Source of the DNA: Phoronis pallida
Lineage: Eukaryota > Phoronida > Phoronidae
Reading direction: 5' to 3'
DNA length: 11,153 bases
NCBI GenBank assembly: GCA_028565715.1
Contig: JAOXYC010215462.1
Span: 1-11,153, forward strand
The notes beneath the pieces are model-generated. The model was not told the DNA's origin. It did not search any database and worked only from the letters and a program-made list of their open reading frames with translations. A program made the translations under genes and the position numbers. This document shows, piece after piece, positions 1 through 8,253 of the stretch (position 1 is the stretch's first letter; each line of letters opens with the position of its first letter).

Positions 1-94
1 AGAGGAAAGATGCAAGCAAATTCAACTGTTTATTACAAAGTAGAGTTGAAAACTTTTGATGCTATCACACATAACAACGAAGAGCCCACCATAC

Positions 95-229
95 CTGCAA
101 CACTGGTCCTAATGACATTACTGTGTACTGGTGAACTACTCCCTACACTTGTATTAGCAGTTACAGTTACTGTATAACGCCAGTACTCATCTAATCCAGA
201 AGTTATCACATGTTCTTTTGTTGAGTAGT
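95..229 (-). CDS. Exon 9: second half of FN3 domain E
   Basis: The exon runs from the acceptor CTTTTACAG to the donor GCAG|GTATGG, 135 nt, phase 1-1. The protein is YSTKEHVITSGLDEYWRYTV then TVTANTSVGSSSPVHS and NVIRTSVA. The pattern Y-x-V-x-V-x-A-N-T-S-V-G-x-S-S-P is the FN3 F-G region. A second acceptor-like TTACAG lies 14 nt upstream, but it would put exon 8 out of frame, so it is rejected. The domain closes at the donor, and the phase 1 end predicts another FN3 domain or a different module in the next exon, to the left of position 1. Confidence 0.88.
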
Positions 230-448
230 CTGTAAAAGACAAAGCATTGCTGTAACAACACATGTTCCTTAATTCTGACTGACTAGCTCTGGAGGCCCTG
301 GCTTGGAGATAGTACTAGGATAGGGTCAAATTCCTTACAGCTTATAATCAATTAGAAAATTACAGGTTTACATAGTTCACATTTTTCTTACATAATATTT
401 TATTGAAAAAATATTGTATACATTTTAAGCTCATTTTTGACAACTTAC

Positions 449-634
449 CTTTAACCGTAATAGTTTGGAGGGTATTTCCCGATGTCTGATCACCATCACT
501 ATCCAACCTCCCCATGTCATACACGCGAATGGTATAGTCTGTGGGTCCTGGGTTAGGTGATGGAGGAGTCCATGTTACTTTGAAGGTTGATGTGGTTTGG
601 TCAGACAGTTGCACCTGAGTTGGATTGTTTGGCT
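449..634 (-). CDS. Exon 8: first half of FN3 domain E
   Basis: The acceptor TGCATTTTGTAG is followed by 2 nt and 61 codons, and the donor AAAG|GTAAGT is near-consensus (phase 1-1). The protein begins KPNNPTQVQLSDQTTS, with the B-strand tryptophan in TFKVTWTPPSPNPGPTDY and strand C as T-I-R-V-Y-D. It ends with the polar D-E region DGDQTSGNTLQTITVK. The open frame continues in the intron beyond both ends, so the boundaries rest on splice signals and on the in-frame join to exon 9. Confidence 0.88.
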
Positions 635-1023
635 CTACAAAATGCAGAAAATCAACATTTTGAATATTTGACTGCTTGAGGCATATGAGAACAGCTGTCA
701 AAAGGTAACAGATACCGCAGTGGAAATAAGTTGCAAATAATGTCATGGCCTTCAGTACACGGTAAAACAATTTTACAATTATAACCAATGTCCTTAGATG
801 AAGGTTTGAAACGTAGTGGCTCTGGCAAAAAGTAAGTCTCCAAGACATTAAACATTATTTTACAATGAAAGTAGTATACAATTGATGGTACAATAATTAT
901 AACAAAAAGTCATACTTTAACTGGGAATCAAACTTAAGATAAAAACACACACACAGATAATACATTACTAAATTAAAATATAAAATTGTATGACTGCATG
1001 TTTTTAGAATCTTAAACACATAC
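635..1023 (-). other. Intron between exons 7 and 8, no element recognised
   Basis: This 389-bp phase 1 intron is AT-rich and holds only a very short (CA)n run near 946-956. I see no coding, tRNA-like or transposon-like sequence in it on either strand. Confidence 0.7.
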
Positions 1024-1311
1024 TTGCTATTTCAGTCTTGACTGAAACTACAGTAGTGTAGTCACCCATCCCTACACTTGTCCAGGCAGCTACTTTCAGG
1101 TCATAAATCTTGTTAGCCTCCAGATTGAGTATCTCAAGTGAAAGTTTAGCACCAACAGTATCCTTGGTCTTTTCTGAACCCACAGCATGTTGTTGTTTGT
1201 AAGATACTGTATACTTCAGTATTATACCATTTGTTGGGACTGGTTCATTCCACATAAGTTTGATACTGTTGCTTGATCTTTCAAAGGTCAAACCAGTTGG
1301 AGGAGATGGGT
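1024..1311 (-). CDS. Exon 7: complete FN3 domain D in one exon
   Basis: A second domain-sized symmetric exon: 288 nt, phase 1-1, 96 residues. The acceptor is TTTTCACATTAG. The start PSPPTGLTFERSSNS leads to the B-strand tryptophan and C strand in IKLMWNEPVPTNGIILKY. The E-F core is LEILNLEANKIYDLKVAAWT, followed by S-V-G-M-G-D-Y and the closing VSVKTEIA. The donor is GCAA|GTATGT. The methionine further upstream in the same frame lies in the intron, where a hydrophobic run is translated intron rather than a signal peptide. The codon split with exon 6 reads as tyrosine. Confidence 0.92.
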
Positions 1312-1590
1312 CTAATGTGAAAACAAAACAAAATGCAAAAGACAAAGCCGCTATTAGTGAACCTAGTCCAGTAGTGTAACAAATAAATGAATTCAAAATG
1401 ATCTTCCCATTTAACAGTTAAAGATTTATAACTTTTTTAATGAAAAGTAACACCTACAAAAGAGATAAAATAAACAATTATTTTAACAAGCACCTGTTAA
1501 ATTTGATACTATGTGGATTGCTAAATTTTGTATTCCATATTAATTTTATTATAAAAAATTCTACATAGACAAGGATGGGAGGGTATTGTG

Positions 1591-1855
1591 AGTGTTTAGC
1601 ATAAGGTAATGCGATTCTTTCGAGATACGGGGAGTCGAAATCACTTTAACATTTATTGGTCTGAACTTGACTGTTTTGTGGCAGAGCAATATATATGGGA
1701 ATAGGCTGTTATGCAATTTTATAAACACAGACAGGAGGCTTGTGTGGTAGACTGAAATGGTACCTGAGTGAACAGATCCGGAGCCTGGGTAATGATGTTG
1801 AGAATTGTAAAGCGCTTTGAATAAAAAAGCGCTATATAAGCACTGGGCATTATTG
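1591..1855 (+). repeat. Diverged SINE copy (3' part clear) in the intron between exons 6 and 7
   Basis: The 3' part, about 1755-1855, matches the SINE at 5746-6068 read on the opposite strand. Shared blocks are AAATGGTACCTGAG, CCTGGGTAATGATG, ATTGTAAAGCGCTTTGAATA, then AAGCGCTATATAAGCACTGG and CATTATT. The paired GCGC motifs form a small inverted repeat. A degraded tRNA-like head may lie at 1591-1652 (TTTAGCATAAGG, then TTTCGAG and GGGGAGTCGAAATC, a mutated B box). The middle is strongly diverged and the ATT tail is short. The copy is old, and it lies in the opposite orientation to the other copy. Confidence 0.65.
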
Positions 1856-2014
1856 TTAAGCTATCCAACAGTACACTTTCTTCCAACTGGTACCTTTTCT
1901 ACGGAATTTCAACATGTTTGTAAGCCTTGTGAAAAAGACACTAATTGAAGTTTTTTACCTCCAAACAGAAGTATGTTTGGTTAATATTAAATTCAATTAT
2001 GTTTAACAACTTAC

Positions 2015-2167
2015 AATACTCCTTGGTAAGCTGATTCACTACTACTTTTGGCCCTTCACATCGAACACAAGTCTCAGCAGACAACTCAAATGTGTAGTTG
2101 GTATAAGGTTTAAGATTTGTGATATTCTTTGTCAAAACATCCATATCTGTGACTGCTATAAGAATGG
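2015..2167 (-). CDS. Exon 6: second half of FN3 domain C, with a CxxC pair
   Basis: The exon completes domain C with TDMDVLTKNITNLKPYTNYT, then FELSAETCVRCEGPKV and VVNQLTKEY. The L-K-P-Y-T-N-Y-T-F core is diagnostic of FN3. The usual A-x-N-x-x-G-x-G-x-x-S turn is replaced by TCVRCEGP, giving a CxxC pair. The donor is a strong T|GTAAGT in phase 1. Two in-frame acceptors are possible. TTTTTTGACAG, with a better pyrimidine tract, ends the exon at 2167 (51 codons). CTTATAGCAG, 15 nt further into the transcript, ends it at 2152 (46 codons). They differ by five residues (AILIA). Two sequons, NIT and NYT, are present. Confidence 0.82.
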
Positions 2168-2560
2168 CTGTCAAAAAATCAAACCAAATATTAGTATATT
2201 TTGGCAGTAGTCCTTCATTGATGCAGGTTTGATTGAAAACACAGCTGCATTCTACCTTTAACAAAACTTTGTTGAGTAATTTCTCGTACCTGCGAAAAAT
2301 GCTTCTCTTGTTGATCGGTAAATATCTATTAACAACTCTTAAGTTGAAACTTAATAAATACCCTTTCTGCAAATATTTTGTTTTCTTGGCTAATTCTATT
2401 TTGAAGCTGTTAATTTGGTCAGTTGTTAAACCAGCACTTAAAACCTGTCTAAGAGAGGGACCTTAATTAACCAACAAAGAAATGTATCTTGAATTGATGA
2501 TCAACAAGCTGCGTAACAAATACTGGACTATTTTTTTGGAAAAGACAGAAAAAATATGGA

Positions 2561-2617
2561 ACTCTCGACCGGGAATCGAACCAGGGTCTCCCGTGCCTTA
2601 TCTCTAGACTCCAATCG
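2561..2617 (-). repeat. tRNA-derived remnant lacking the anticodon arm
   Basis: On the minus strand a good B box, GGTTCGATTCCC, sits in a T-arm-like hairpin (CCTGG / CCCGG with one mismatch). Just upstream is TCTAGAGATAAGGC, which resembles the D arm and A box of tRNAs with a GGATAAGGC motif. Only about a dozen bases separate them, so the anticodon arm is missing. This looks like the head of a tRNA-derived SINE or a decayed tRNA pseudogene in the intron between exons 5 and 6. No SINE body is recognised downstream. The rest of that intron shows nothing else. Confidence 0.45.
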
Positions 2618-2780
2618 TTCATATATGCATTTGTTAATTTTTAACGCTAAACAGCCAGTTTATATATTCTCCCCAATGACTAGCGCCATACTGCCCCTAC
2701 TCGTACGAGGAATTTTTGATGAATGAAAAATACTGGTCTTATGCACTCTCACAGAAAAAATCTCTAAATATAACACCCAC

Positions 2781-2933
2781 CTTTACTATCATCTCCAGTA
2801 ACAAAGTGTCGGATGTGGTACTTGCGTATGACCCCATTGACCTCAATTCTGATTGGTGGACTCCACTCAAGCAATACAGAATTATGAGTCAGTTCAGTGA
2901 GGTTGCTGACAAATGTAGCAGGTTGGCCAGGGG
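2781..2933 (-). CDS. Exon 5: first half of FN3 domain C
   Basis: After the acceptor TTGTTTCAG, the exon supplies 2 nt plus 50 codons plus 1 nt (phase 1-1). The protein begins APGQPATFVSNLTEL. It has the B-strand tryptophan in NSVLLEWSPPIRIEVNG, followed by V-I-R-K-Y-H-I-R-H of strand C, and ends TGDDSK. The donor is AAAG|GTGGGT. NLT is a glycosylation sequon. An open frame on the plus strand covers the same bases, but it has no recognisable protein features and no splice context. The retrotransposon-bearing intron lies between this exon and exon 4. Confidence 0.88.
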
Positions 2934-3149
2934 CTGAAACAAATCAATAGTCTACAAATATTATGAATTTTTGTTTATGATTTTAAAAGTGCAAAATTGA
3001 TAAACACACTGCTGATGATGTAAGCTTTCAATGGAGCATTTATTTGATGATATCCTGTGACCAATAATCCTCGGATCAAAAATCAAGTCATTGTACACCA
3101 GTAGTATGATTATTTAGTGAGTGTGTCTTCAGTCCTACTCTTTTCTAAA
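2934..3149 (-). other. Intron sequence between exon 5 and the LINE remnant
   Basis: I see no repeat, coding or RNA signal here. Earlier LINE sequence may be present but is too decayed to recognise. Confidence 0.5.
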
Positions 3150-3615
3150 ATTATTCATTGACAGCAATAACACAACAAAAATGGGATTATCTTTAAATAA
3201 CATAAAATACTTTTGATTAAATCATTCTGGTATTCATTAAATAAATGCTGAGCAGTTTAACTGTGATTTAACAGCTAATTTTCTATGCCATTTCATTAAA
3301 AAGGATAATCAATCATCAAATTTTCCTTGGTACTTATTAGAATATGAACCAGTCCTTTCTATTAATCGAATACCATTAAACAAAGTGAATAGATTAAAAC
3401 TTTCTAGGAATAATTTTTGACAGTACTTTATCCTGGACAGACCATATTATTTATGTTTGTTTGCAATAAAATATCTCAATCTTGTGGCATAATAAATAAA
3501 CTGTTCACAATACTTCCTCAATATATCCTAACCAAGCTTTATCATAACTCTCTGGTACTCTCAAGACTTTCATATGGGGTTACTCTATGGGGTTTTGGTA
3601 ACTATTAACGGTTTG

Positions 3616-4468
3616 CAGGGCTGCCAACCCCATTTGGAACAAAGTCTGTAACCTCTATTCTAAAAATCTGTATTTTGCAAGTGAAAAACTGTAATTGTAG
3701 TGAACTAATTTGTAAATGCAATCCCAACAAAGATGTCATGATACACATAGAAACGACGACTTTCAGTTCAAAATACTCGGCGCTAAACTTCTGCGCCATT
3801 TTTTTCTACACGAGCAGAAGACACGATTCCCACAAATGCTAAGGAGTGTAAGCGCATTTCTCATTAGCCACTTATAGACCTCAACTGACCAATCAAGTCA
3901 ATATGCAAATTACATTGAATAAACGAGTACTTATGATATATCCTATTGGTTGAAATTCACACTCTCGGCTATTTTCGTCCTTTATCGGAATGTCTACTCG
4001 GAATCTTCGAAGCATGTGTCGCTATTTAAATTACATCATTAATAAACTATTATCATATTGGTTGAAACTTGCGCGCTCGGCTATTTCCGTCTTTACCGAA
4101 TGTCGACGAGTACTTATGATACATCCTACTGGTCGAAATTCGCACTCTCGGCTATTTGCGTCCCTTTGTCTGTTCCGAATCGAAACACTTGTTGATATGC
4201 AAATTACATTAATACACTAATATCCTATTGGTTGAAACTTGCGCTTTCGGCTATTTCCGTCTTTACCTGACTGTCGAATCGGAAACGTGTCGATTCGCAG
4301 AGAAAACACCAATAATTTCAAAGGCTTATTTAACTTTGAACTTTTTTTTAAAGGGGAAATACATTCTCAAAATACGTAGTATTTCATAACCCGTACGTAG
4401 TGACTTTTTAGACCCTAAAAGTACATAGACTACGGGAAAAACTGTTACAGTAGTAGCTTGCAGCCCTG
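3616..4468. mobile_element. 853-bp nonautonomous DNA element nested in the LINE, possibly hAT-like
   Basis: The element begins CAGGGCTGC (3616-3624) and ends with the exact inverse GCAGCCCTG (4460-4468). It splits the LINE between the YGVTLWG motif and the IVNLQKR motif with only a few codons unaccounted for, so the ends are also supported by the interrupted host element. It encodes no transposase. A CAGGG start is common in hAT-superfamily elements, but the expected 8-bp target duplication is not evident (ACGGTTTG on the left, GGATTGTT on the right), so the class is tentative. The interior is relatively CpG-rich and holds a tandem array. Confidence 0.55.
3886..4306 (+). repeat. Tandem array of a 70-112 bp unit inside the nested element
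   Basis: Four copies of a unit start with TCCTATTGGTTGAAA or close variants at 3941, 4053, 4124 and 4223, each followed by a CTCGGCTATTT-CGTC block. Spacings are 112, 71 and 99 bp, and a partial unit precedes the first. The 71-bp unit lacks the stretch after TTTACCGAATGTCGA, an internal deletion. ATGCAAAT occurs at 3903-3910 and 4197-4204, and CCAAT/ATTGG boxes recur at 3889-3893, 3945-3949, 4057-4061 and 4227-4231. The short open frames across the array are not conserved between units. Confidence 0.8.
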
Positions 4469-5326
4469 GGATTGTTAATTTACAAAAACGGTGCTTACGA
4501 AATGTTGTATGTTTTACGCAAATTTTTATGCACACACCCAACCTATTTGCAGGAAACTGGGAATGCTTCTATTTGAAGATTTATATAAATCTGCTTGCAT
4601 TAAACACTTTTATAAACATAAAAATAATTTGTTGCCAACTTATTTCATTGAAAATAATTTCCTTATTGAATATGACAGTCAACGCCCAACTCTAAACTTA
4701 AGGAGGACACTATAGTAAAAATTCCTATTGTTCAGCCGGTTTTATGTGTGCAACCTTTCTCGAAAAGGAATAAGCTCTCGGCGGTGCCTTCATGTAACAT
4801 CCCACATTGCTACTCATGCTCTAGACAAACACACCAGTCCTATGATTTGCCTCTTTTTTACTTTGGGCATGGGTTTGCTCCATTTCATCACTTTTATCAT
4901 TTTTCTTGATCACTTCATTTCAAGCTGTGCCATAGCTGACATGTTGCTGAACTTAACTTTTTCCACTGTATCATTTTACTTTAATATCATTTCATTTTCT
5001 GATTATATTTCTATATTCACTGTTATTTAAGCTTATTTTTAGTGGTAAGGATGATAATGTAGTATAGAGTAGATCTCCTTTTGAAATTCATATTATTATT
5101 TTCTGTTATTTTCTAAACATTGTCTTTACTTTATGATATGACGAATAAACATTTTACTTATACTTACTTACTTTTCAAAATAACTTTTCCAATGCCAATA
5201 TCAATCAGTTAAACATGAAATAATAAATTTCTTTAATACAAAATCAAAATCATCAGTAGCATGCACATAATATGAAGTCATTTTGCCGAAACGAATTTAT
5301 AAAAATCTCAATCCTCCCAAACAAAC

Positions 5327-5638
5327 CTGCTTCTTCAGTCCTGAATCTTACAGATGGACTGTACAGTCCACCATTACCATGCTTTGTATAGGTGGATATT
5401 TGGAAGTTGTAGTCCCAGTATTCTTGAAGATTATCGAATCTATAGGAAGCTGTGGTGTCTGTGGTGAACACTTCATCACTGCTAGTACTAGCAGAGTCAG
5501 TGTATCTTGAGTATGTGTACTTGATACCATATTTGGTAATGACACCATTAGGTTCAGATGGTGGATTCCATGTTAGGCTGATGGTCTTGGTAGTTTTAGT
5601 GGCGTGGATGGTTGAAGAAACAATTGCTGTTGTCGGAA
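5327..5638 (-). CDS. Exon 4: complete FN3 domain B in one exon
   Basis: This 312-nt exon is symmetric phase 1-1 and encodes a whole FN3 domain of 104 residues. The acceptor is CATTTCCAG. The protein opens VPTTAIVSSTIHATK, carries the B-strand tryptophan and proline pair in ISLTWNPPSEPNGVITKY, and has the E-F core LQEYWDYNFQISTYTKHGNG. It closes with VRFRTEEA before the donor GCAG|GTTTGT. The split codon with exon 3 gives valine, so the linker reads EDVPTTA, an ordinary FN3 junction. Open frames on the other strand and in another frame across this exon are shadows. A domain-sized phase 1-1 exon is the classic unit of FN3 domain duplication. Confidence 0.92.
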
Positions 5639-5745
5639 CTGGAAATGGACAATATTGTGCAATGTATACAAAAAATAGTAGTTTCTCAAGAAGGTTTTAA
5701 CCACCATGTCTATGGTGTAATAGTCAAACTAGATTACTTGTAAAA

Positions 5746-6068
5746 ATAAATATAATAATAATGTCGGTGCTTATATAGCGCTTCTTATTCAAAGCGCTTT
5801 ACAATGATTATTATCCCAGGTTACGGAACTTTTCACTCAAATAGCATTCTCAAATCAGCTGAGCCACGTTTAGCGCTACAAGCTTTCATTCTGATTCCTT
5901 CAACTTTCCTAACCTGGTACCCATTTCTACACCTGGGTGGAGAGAGACACGTAGGGTGAAGTGTTTTGTTCAAAAACACAAATGTGACGGCCCTGCTGGG
6001 GTTCGATCCACGGACCTCCGGATTAAGAGGTGCACGCTCTACCACTGAGCCACCAGCACTCCCCATAC
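5746..6068 (-). repeat. Nearly complete tRNA-Lys-derived SINE with target-site duplication
   Basis: On the minus strand the element starts near 6068 with a tRNA-like head. The A box is TGGCTCAGTGGTAGA (6038-6052) and the B box GGATCGAACCC (5999-6009). The anticodon region CTCTTAATCC resembles tRNA-Lys(CTT). The body includes a CTCTCCACCCAGGTGTAGAA block and ATGGGTACCAGG. The 3' end has ATTGTAAAGCGCTTTGAATA, AAGCGCTATATAAGC and an ATTATTATTAT tail. Flanking ACTTGTAAAA (5736-5745) and ACTTGTACAA (6069-6078) are a 9/10 target duplication. It lies in the intron between exons 3 and 4, in the gene's orientation. The open frame over it (5833-6090) is not a gene. Confidence 0.88.
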
Positions 6069-7199
6069 ACTTGTACAATGAATGAAGCAAAAACCCAATA
6101 CTAGATAAATGTTAATGACAATTTCAACATTGTTTAAAGCAATAGGCCGCGCCGGTCCGCACGTCAATTATCGCGATTGAAAACGGCTGACTAGTTTGGT
6201 CAAAAAGATAGCCAACCATCTTCAAAACTGTATAACCATAACATATGTCAAGAAGGTTCACCAAAACAACATATTAACATCCCAAATTTGACTTTATCAA
6301 AAGGGGTTCCCCAGTCTCATGAACGAGCTATACACACATTCCAATTCTGTCACTAGTATCATGAGTCACCACTGTTGGAGACTTATTATTAGTCTTTCAC
6401 ACTGCTAATAGGGGTGGCAGGTCTATTCAAAGTGTTCTGAAAGACGTCTTCAATTCGTTAGTTTGATGATTTATTATTGGAAATACTCCTGAATAAATAC
6501 ATATTAAGTATACTGTTTGCGCAAGTTGAATCTAACAACACTTTAACTTGTTTGTTAGAAGTTCAGTTTTTGAGAAACACCCCTGTCTCAAGGGAATTAT
6601 GTTCAAAAGTTTCGCGACACTTTTTGTCAAAATTATTGTAAATTTGCTGATTTTGTATCAAAATTGTTCATCAAAATCAATTAATCATACAATATGTGTT
6701 TAATTTAAGAGGAATAATTTAGTGATCAGTCTCAGAACGTGATATTTTGGAGTTTTGTTATGTTCGCAAAACTGTGCTTGCCGCCCTTTCTATATCTGGG
6801 TCACAGTGATTTAGGTCAAATCGGGAATACTCAGACCAGACTTGCATTCTTGAACGAAATAGCGAGTCACCCTCTCGCTGATGAGATTAACTGCAGCGGA
6901 TTAAAACCGTGTTTTCAATAAAGAAGGAAGGTATTCACAATGTTTGGTGATGAAAAATGATCGCACTGTATTTTAGGAGGGTGTGAAACGCCTTATTTCA
7001 ATAAGTGATAATTCTACATTTTGTAAGCCCTGATGTACGCGTTTAATGCAACATTTCATTTCTGTCATTTTTTCTAACAAACACACTTCACATGAACCCC
7101 AATATATAATAAACATTAATTTTATCTAGAAATAAGCAAATTCGAATTTTAACAAAAAATGGTGAACGACTTATTACCTTATTATTAGCAATGCTAAAG
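6069..7199. other. Intronic stretch of about 1.1 kb, unassigned
   Basis: This part of the 2.4-kb intron between exons 3 and 4 has no exon with FN3 features and no transposon protein on either strand. A short GC-rich patch at 6146-6178 (GGCCGCGCCGGTCCGCACG) and a moderately GC-rich patch at 6770-6910 stand out from the AT-rich background and may be pieces of old mobile elements. The 60-codon plus-strand frame at 6739-6921 has no recognisable features. Confidence 0.5.
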
Positions 7200-7965
7200 G
7201 GATGGGCCCACAGGGGTATGCAACTCGACATATACCAAGATAGAGTTTAACATTGTTCCCTCCACACAAGAACATGTGTGCATAATTTCATCAACATCCG
7301 TCAAACGGTTTCAAAGATAATGGACAGAAACCAATTGCAGCAATTTTGAACTTATTTGCCAATAATGGTAGCTGTGAATAATGTGACAGTCTGAAATCGG
7401 CGGGTGACGGCACATCTATACAAGAAACATGTGTGCCAAGTTTCATCAAAATCTGTTAAGTAGTTTCAAAGAAAAATAGCAAAAACCAACTGCAGCGATT
7501 TTCATCCCATTTTGCCAACAGGGGAGCTGGGGTGATCGTGCCAGTCCAAAAATCAACTGGTGGCGGCGCATCCATACAAAGAACATATTTTCTCAATTTC
7601 GTCAAAATCCTTCAAGCTGTTTCGAAGATAATTGACGGAAAACAAATGATTTGGAACTAATTTTAAACAAATTTGCCACTAGGGAGAGTCCTAGTGATTT
7701 TGACATTCTGGAAATCAACTGCTCCCGGCGCATCTATACAAGGAACATGAGTGAGAAGTTTCGTCAAAATCGGTCAAGTAGTTTCAAAGATAAATGGCGG
7801 AAACCAATAACAGCGATCTCATTTTGCCAACAGGGGGAGCTGGAGTGATTGTGACAGTCCGAAAATCGACTGGTGCCAGTGCATCAATACAAAGAACATA
7901 TGTTCCAAATTTCATCAATATCCATCTAGCGGTTTGTAAGATAATCAGCGAAAACCAATTGTGAA
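7200..7965 (+). repeat. Minisatellite array 1, about five units of ~155 bp
   Basis: The anchor TTTGCCAACAGGGG-AGCTGG or variants occurs at about 7200 (diverged), 7355, 7511, 7672 and 7822, so periods are about 155, 156, 161 and 150 bp. Each unit then has GTGACAGTC, a CATC-ATACAA-GAACAT block, TTCATCAAAATC (or TTCGTCAAAATC), GTCAAGTAGTTTCAAAGATA and ACCAAT. Units differ at many positions, so the array is not recent. It sits in the intron between exons 3 and 4, ending about 80 bp from exon 3. The minus-strand open frames across it are not kept in register, since two of the four periods are not multiples of three. Confidence 0.85.
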
Positions 7966-8042
7966 CGTCTAACCAACCAACCAACACCAAGGACGGTCAT
8001 GATAGCAATATGCGGCCACATTGTGGGCGCATAAAAACTCAC

Positions 8043-8253
8043 CATCCTCCAAAGTTTGTTTCGTTTCTGAAGATTTCTCTCCTGTTCCTTCACCATTAAC
8101 TGCATACACTTCAAAGATGTAGTCTGTATATGGTTTCAGTGATGTTACAGTATATGGTACACTACTAGTTGTTTGGTATGATCCAGCATTGTGGTTGGTA
8201 GTTGTGCATGATGAAACCATCTGGTTTGTATTGTTCTGGGCAGCTGGGGTAAC
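8043..8253 (-). CDS. Exon 3: second half of FN3 domain A
   Basis: The acceptor TTGATCAG is followed in phase 0 by 70 codons starting VTPAAQNNTNQMVSSC. The FN3 E-F core SLKPYTDYIFEVYAVNGEG and the closing KQTLED are typical. The donor is GATG|GTGAGT, phase 1. The exon contributes the fourth cysteine of a loop inserted between strands C and E, making domain A about 129 residues long against a usual 90-100. It also has one NNT glycosylation sequon. The ATG inside the exon is an internal methionine, not a start, because coding-like sequence and a good acceptor lie just upstream of it. The exon is bounded downstream in the transcript by an intron that holds a minisatellite. Confidence 0.88.

Larger units (their letters stand above)
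3150..5172 (+). mobile_element. 5'-truncated, decayed non-LTR retrotransposon (LINE), interrupted at 3616-4468
   Basis: Short stretches in all three plus frames match the end of a LINE reverse transcriptase in the expected order. GLSLNNIK (3184-3207) resembles the N-G-L-x-L-N-x-x-K motif after the catalytic YADD. VNRLK, then LGIIFDSTLSW (from 3404), then ISQSCGIINKL and LSYGVTLWG (to about 3590) are the thumb region. IVNLQKR (about 4470-4490), AHTQPICRKLGMLLFEDLYK and HKNNLLPTYF continue the C-terminal region to about 4715. Frameshifts and stops make it non-functional, and the YADD region is absent. The 3' UTR-like stretch ends with GAATAAAC near 5142 and a TTAC/TACTT-type simple-repeat tail (about 5153-5172), as in CR1/L2/Jockey-type elements. 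It lies antisense to the host gene, in the intron between exons 4 and 5. Confidence 0.75.

Noticed and set aside
230-263. Extension of exon 9 to an upstream TTACAG acceptor or to an ATG
   Set aside because: The upstream acceptor would change phase and break the join with exon 8; the downstream acceptor CTTTTACAG restores a normal FN3 sequence.
1312-1396. Hydrophobic N-terminal run before domain D that looks like a signal peptide
   Set aside because: It is translated intron upstream of a good acceptor; the exon 6 to exon 7 splice keeps the FN3 frame.
2716-2937. Plus-strand open frame of 73 codons
   Set aside because: It overlaps exon 5, whose minus-strand translation is a clear FN3 half-domain; the plus-strand product has no recognisable features.
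4728-5030. 100-codon hydrophobic plus-strand frame
   Set aside because: It falls in the T-rich 3' untranslated part of the LINE remnant; hydrophobicity comes from T-rich codons, not from a real membrane protein.
5283-5700. Plus-strand and alternate-frame open frames over exon 4
   Set aside because: They are shadows of the FN3 exon on the minus strand, which has the domain motifs and the splice signals.
5833-6090. Minus-strand open frame of 85 codons
   Set aside because: It lies entirely over a SINE and its tRNA-like head.
6739-6921. 60-codon plus-strand open frame
   Set aside because: Short, with no motif, no splice context and no repeat match; expected by chance.
7200-7965. CRISPR-like array
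   Set aside because: Units are ~155 bp, diverged along their whole length with no short constant repeat and unique spacer, and the context is a eukaryotic intron.
7651-7990. Open frames on both strands in the minisatellite, suggesting a repeat-coded protein
   Set aside because: Unit lengths of about 155, 156, 161 and 150 bp do not keep a frame, and the units do not conserve coding potential.
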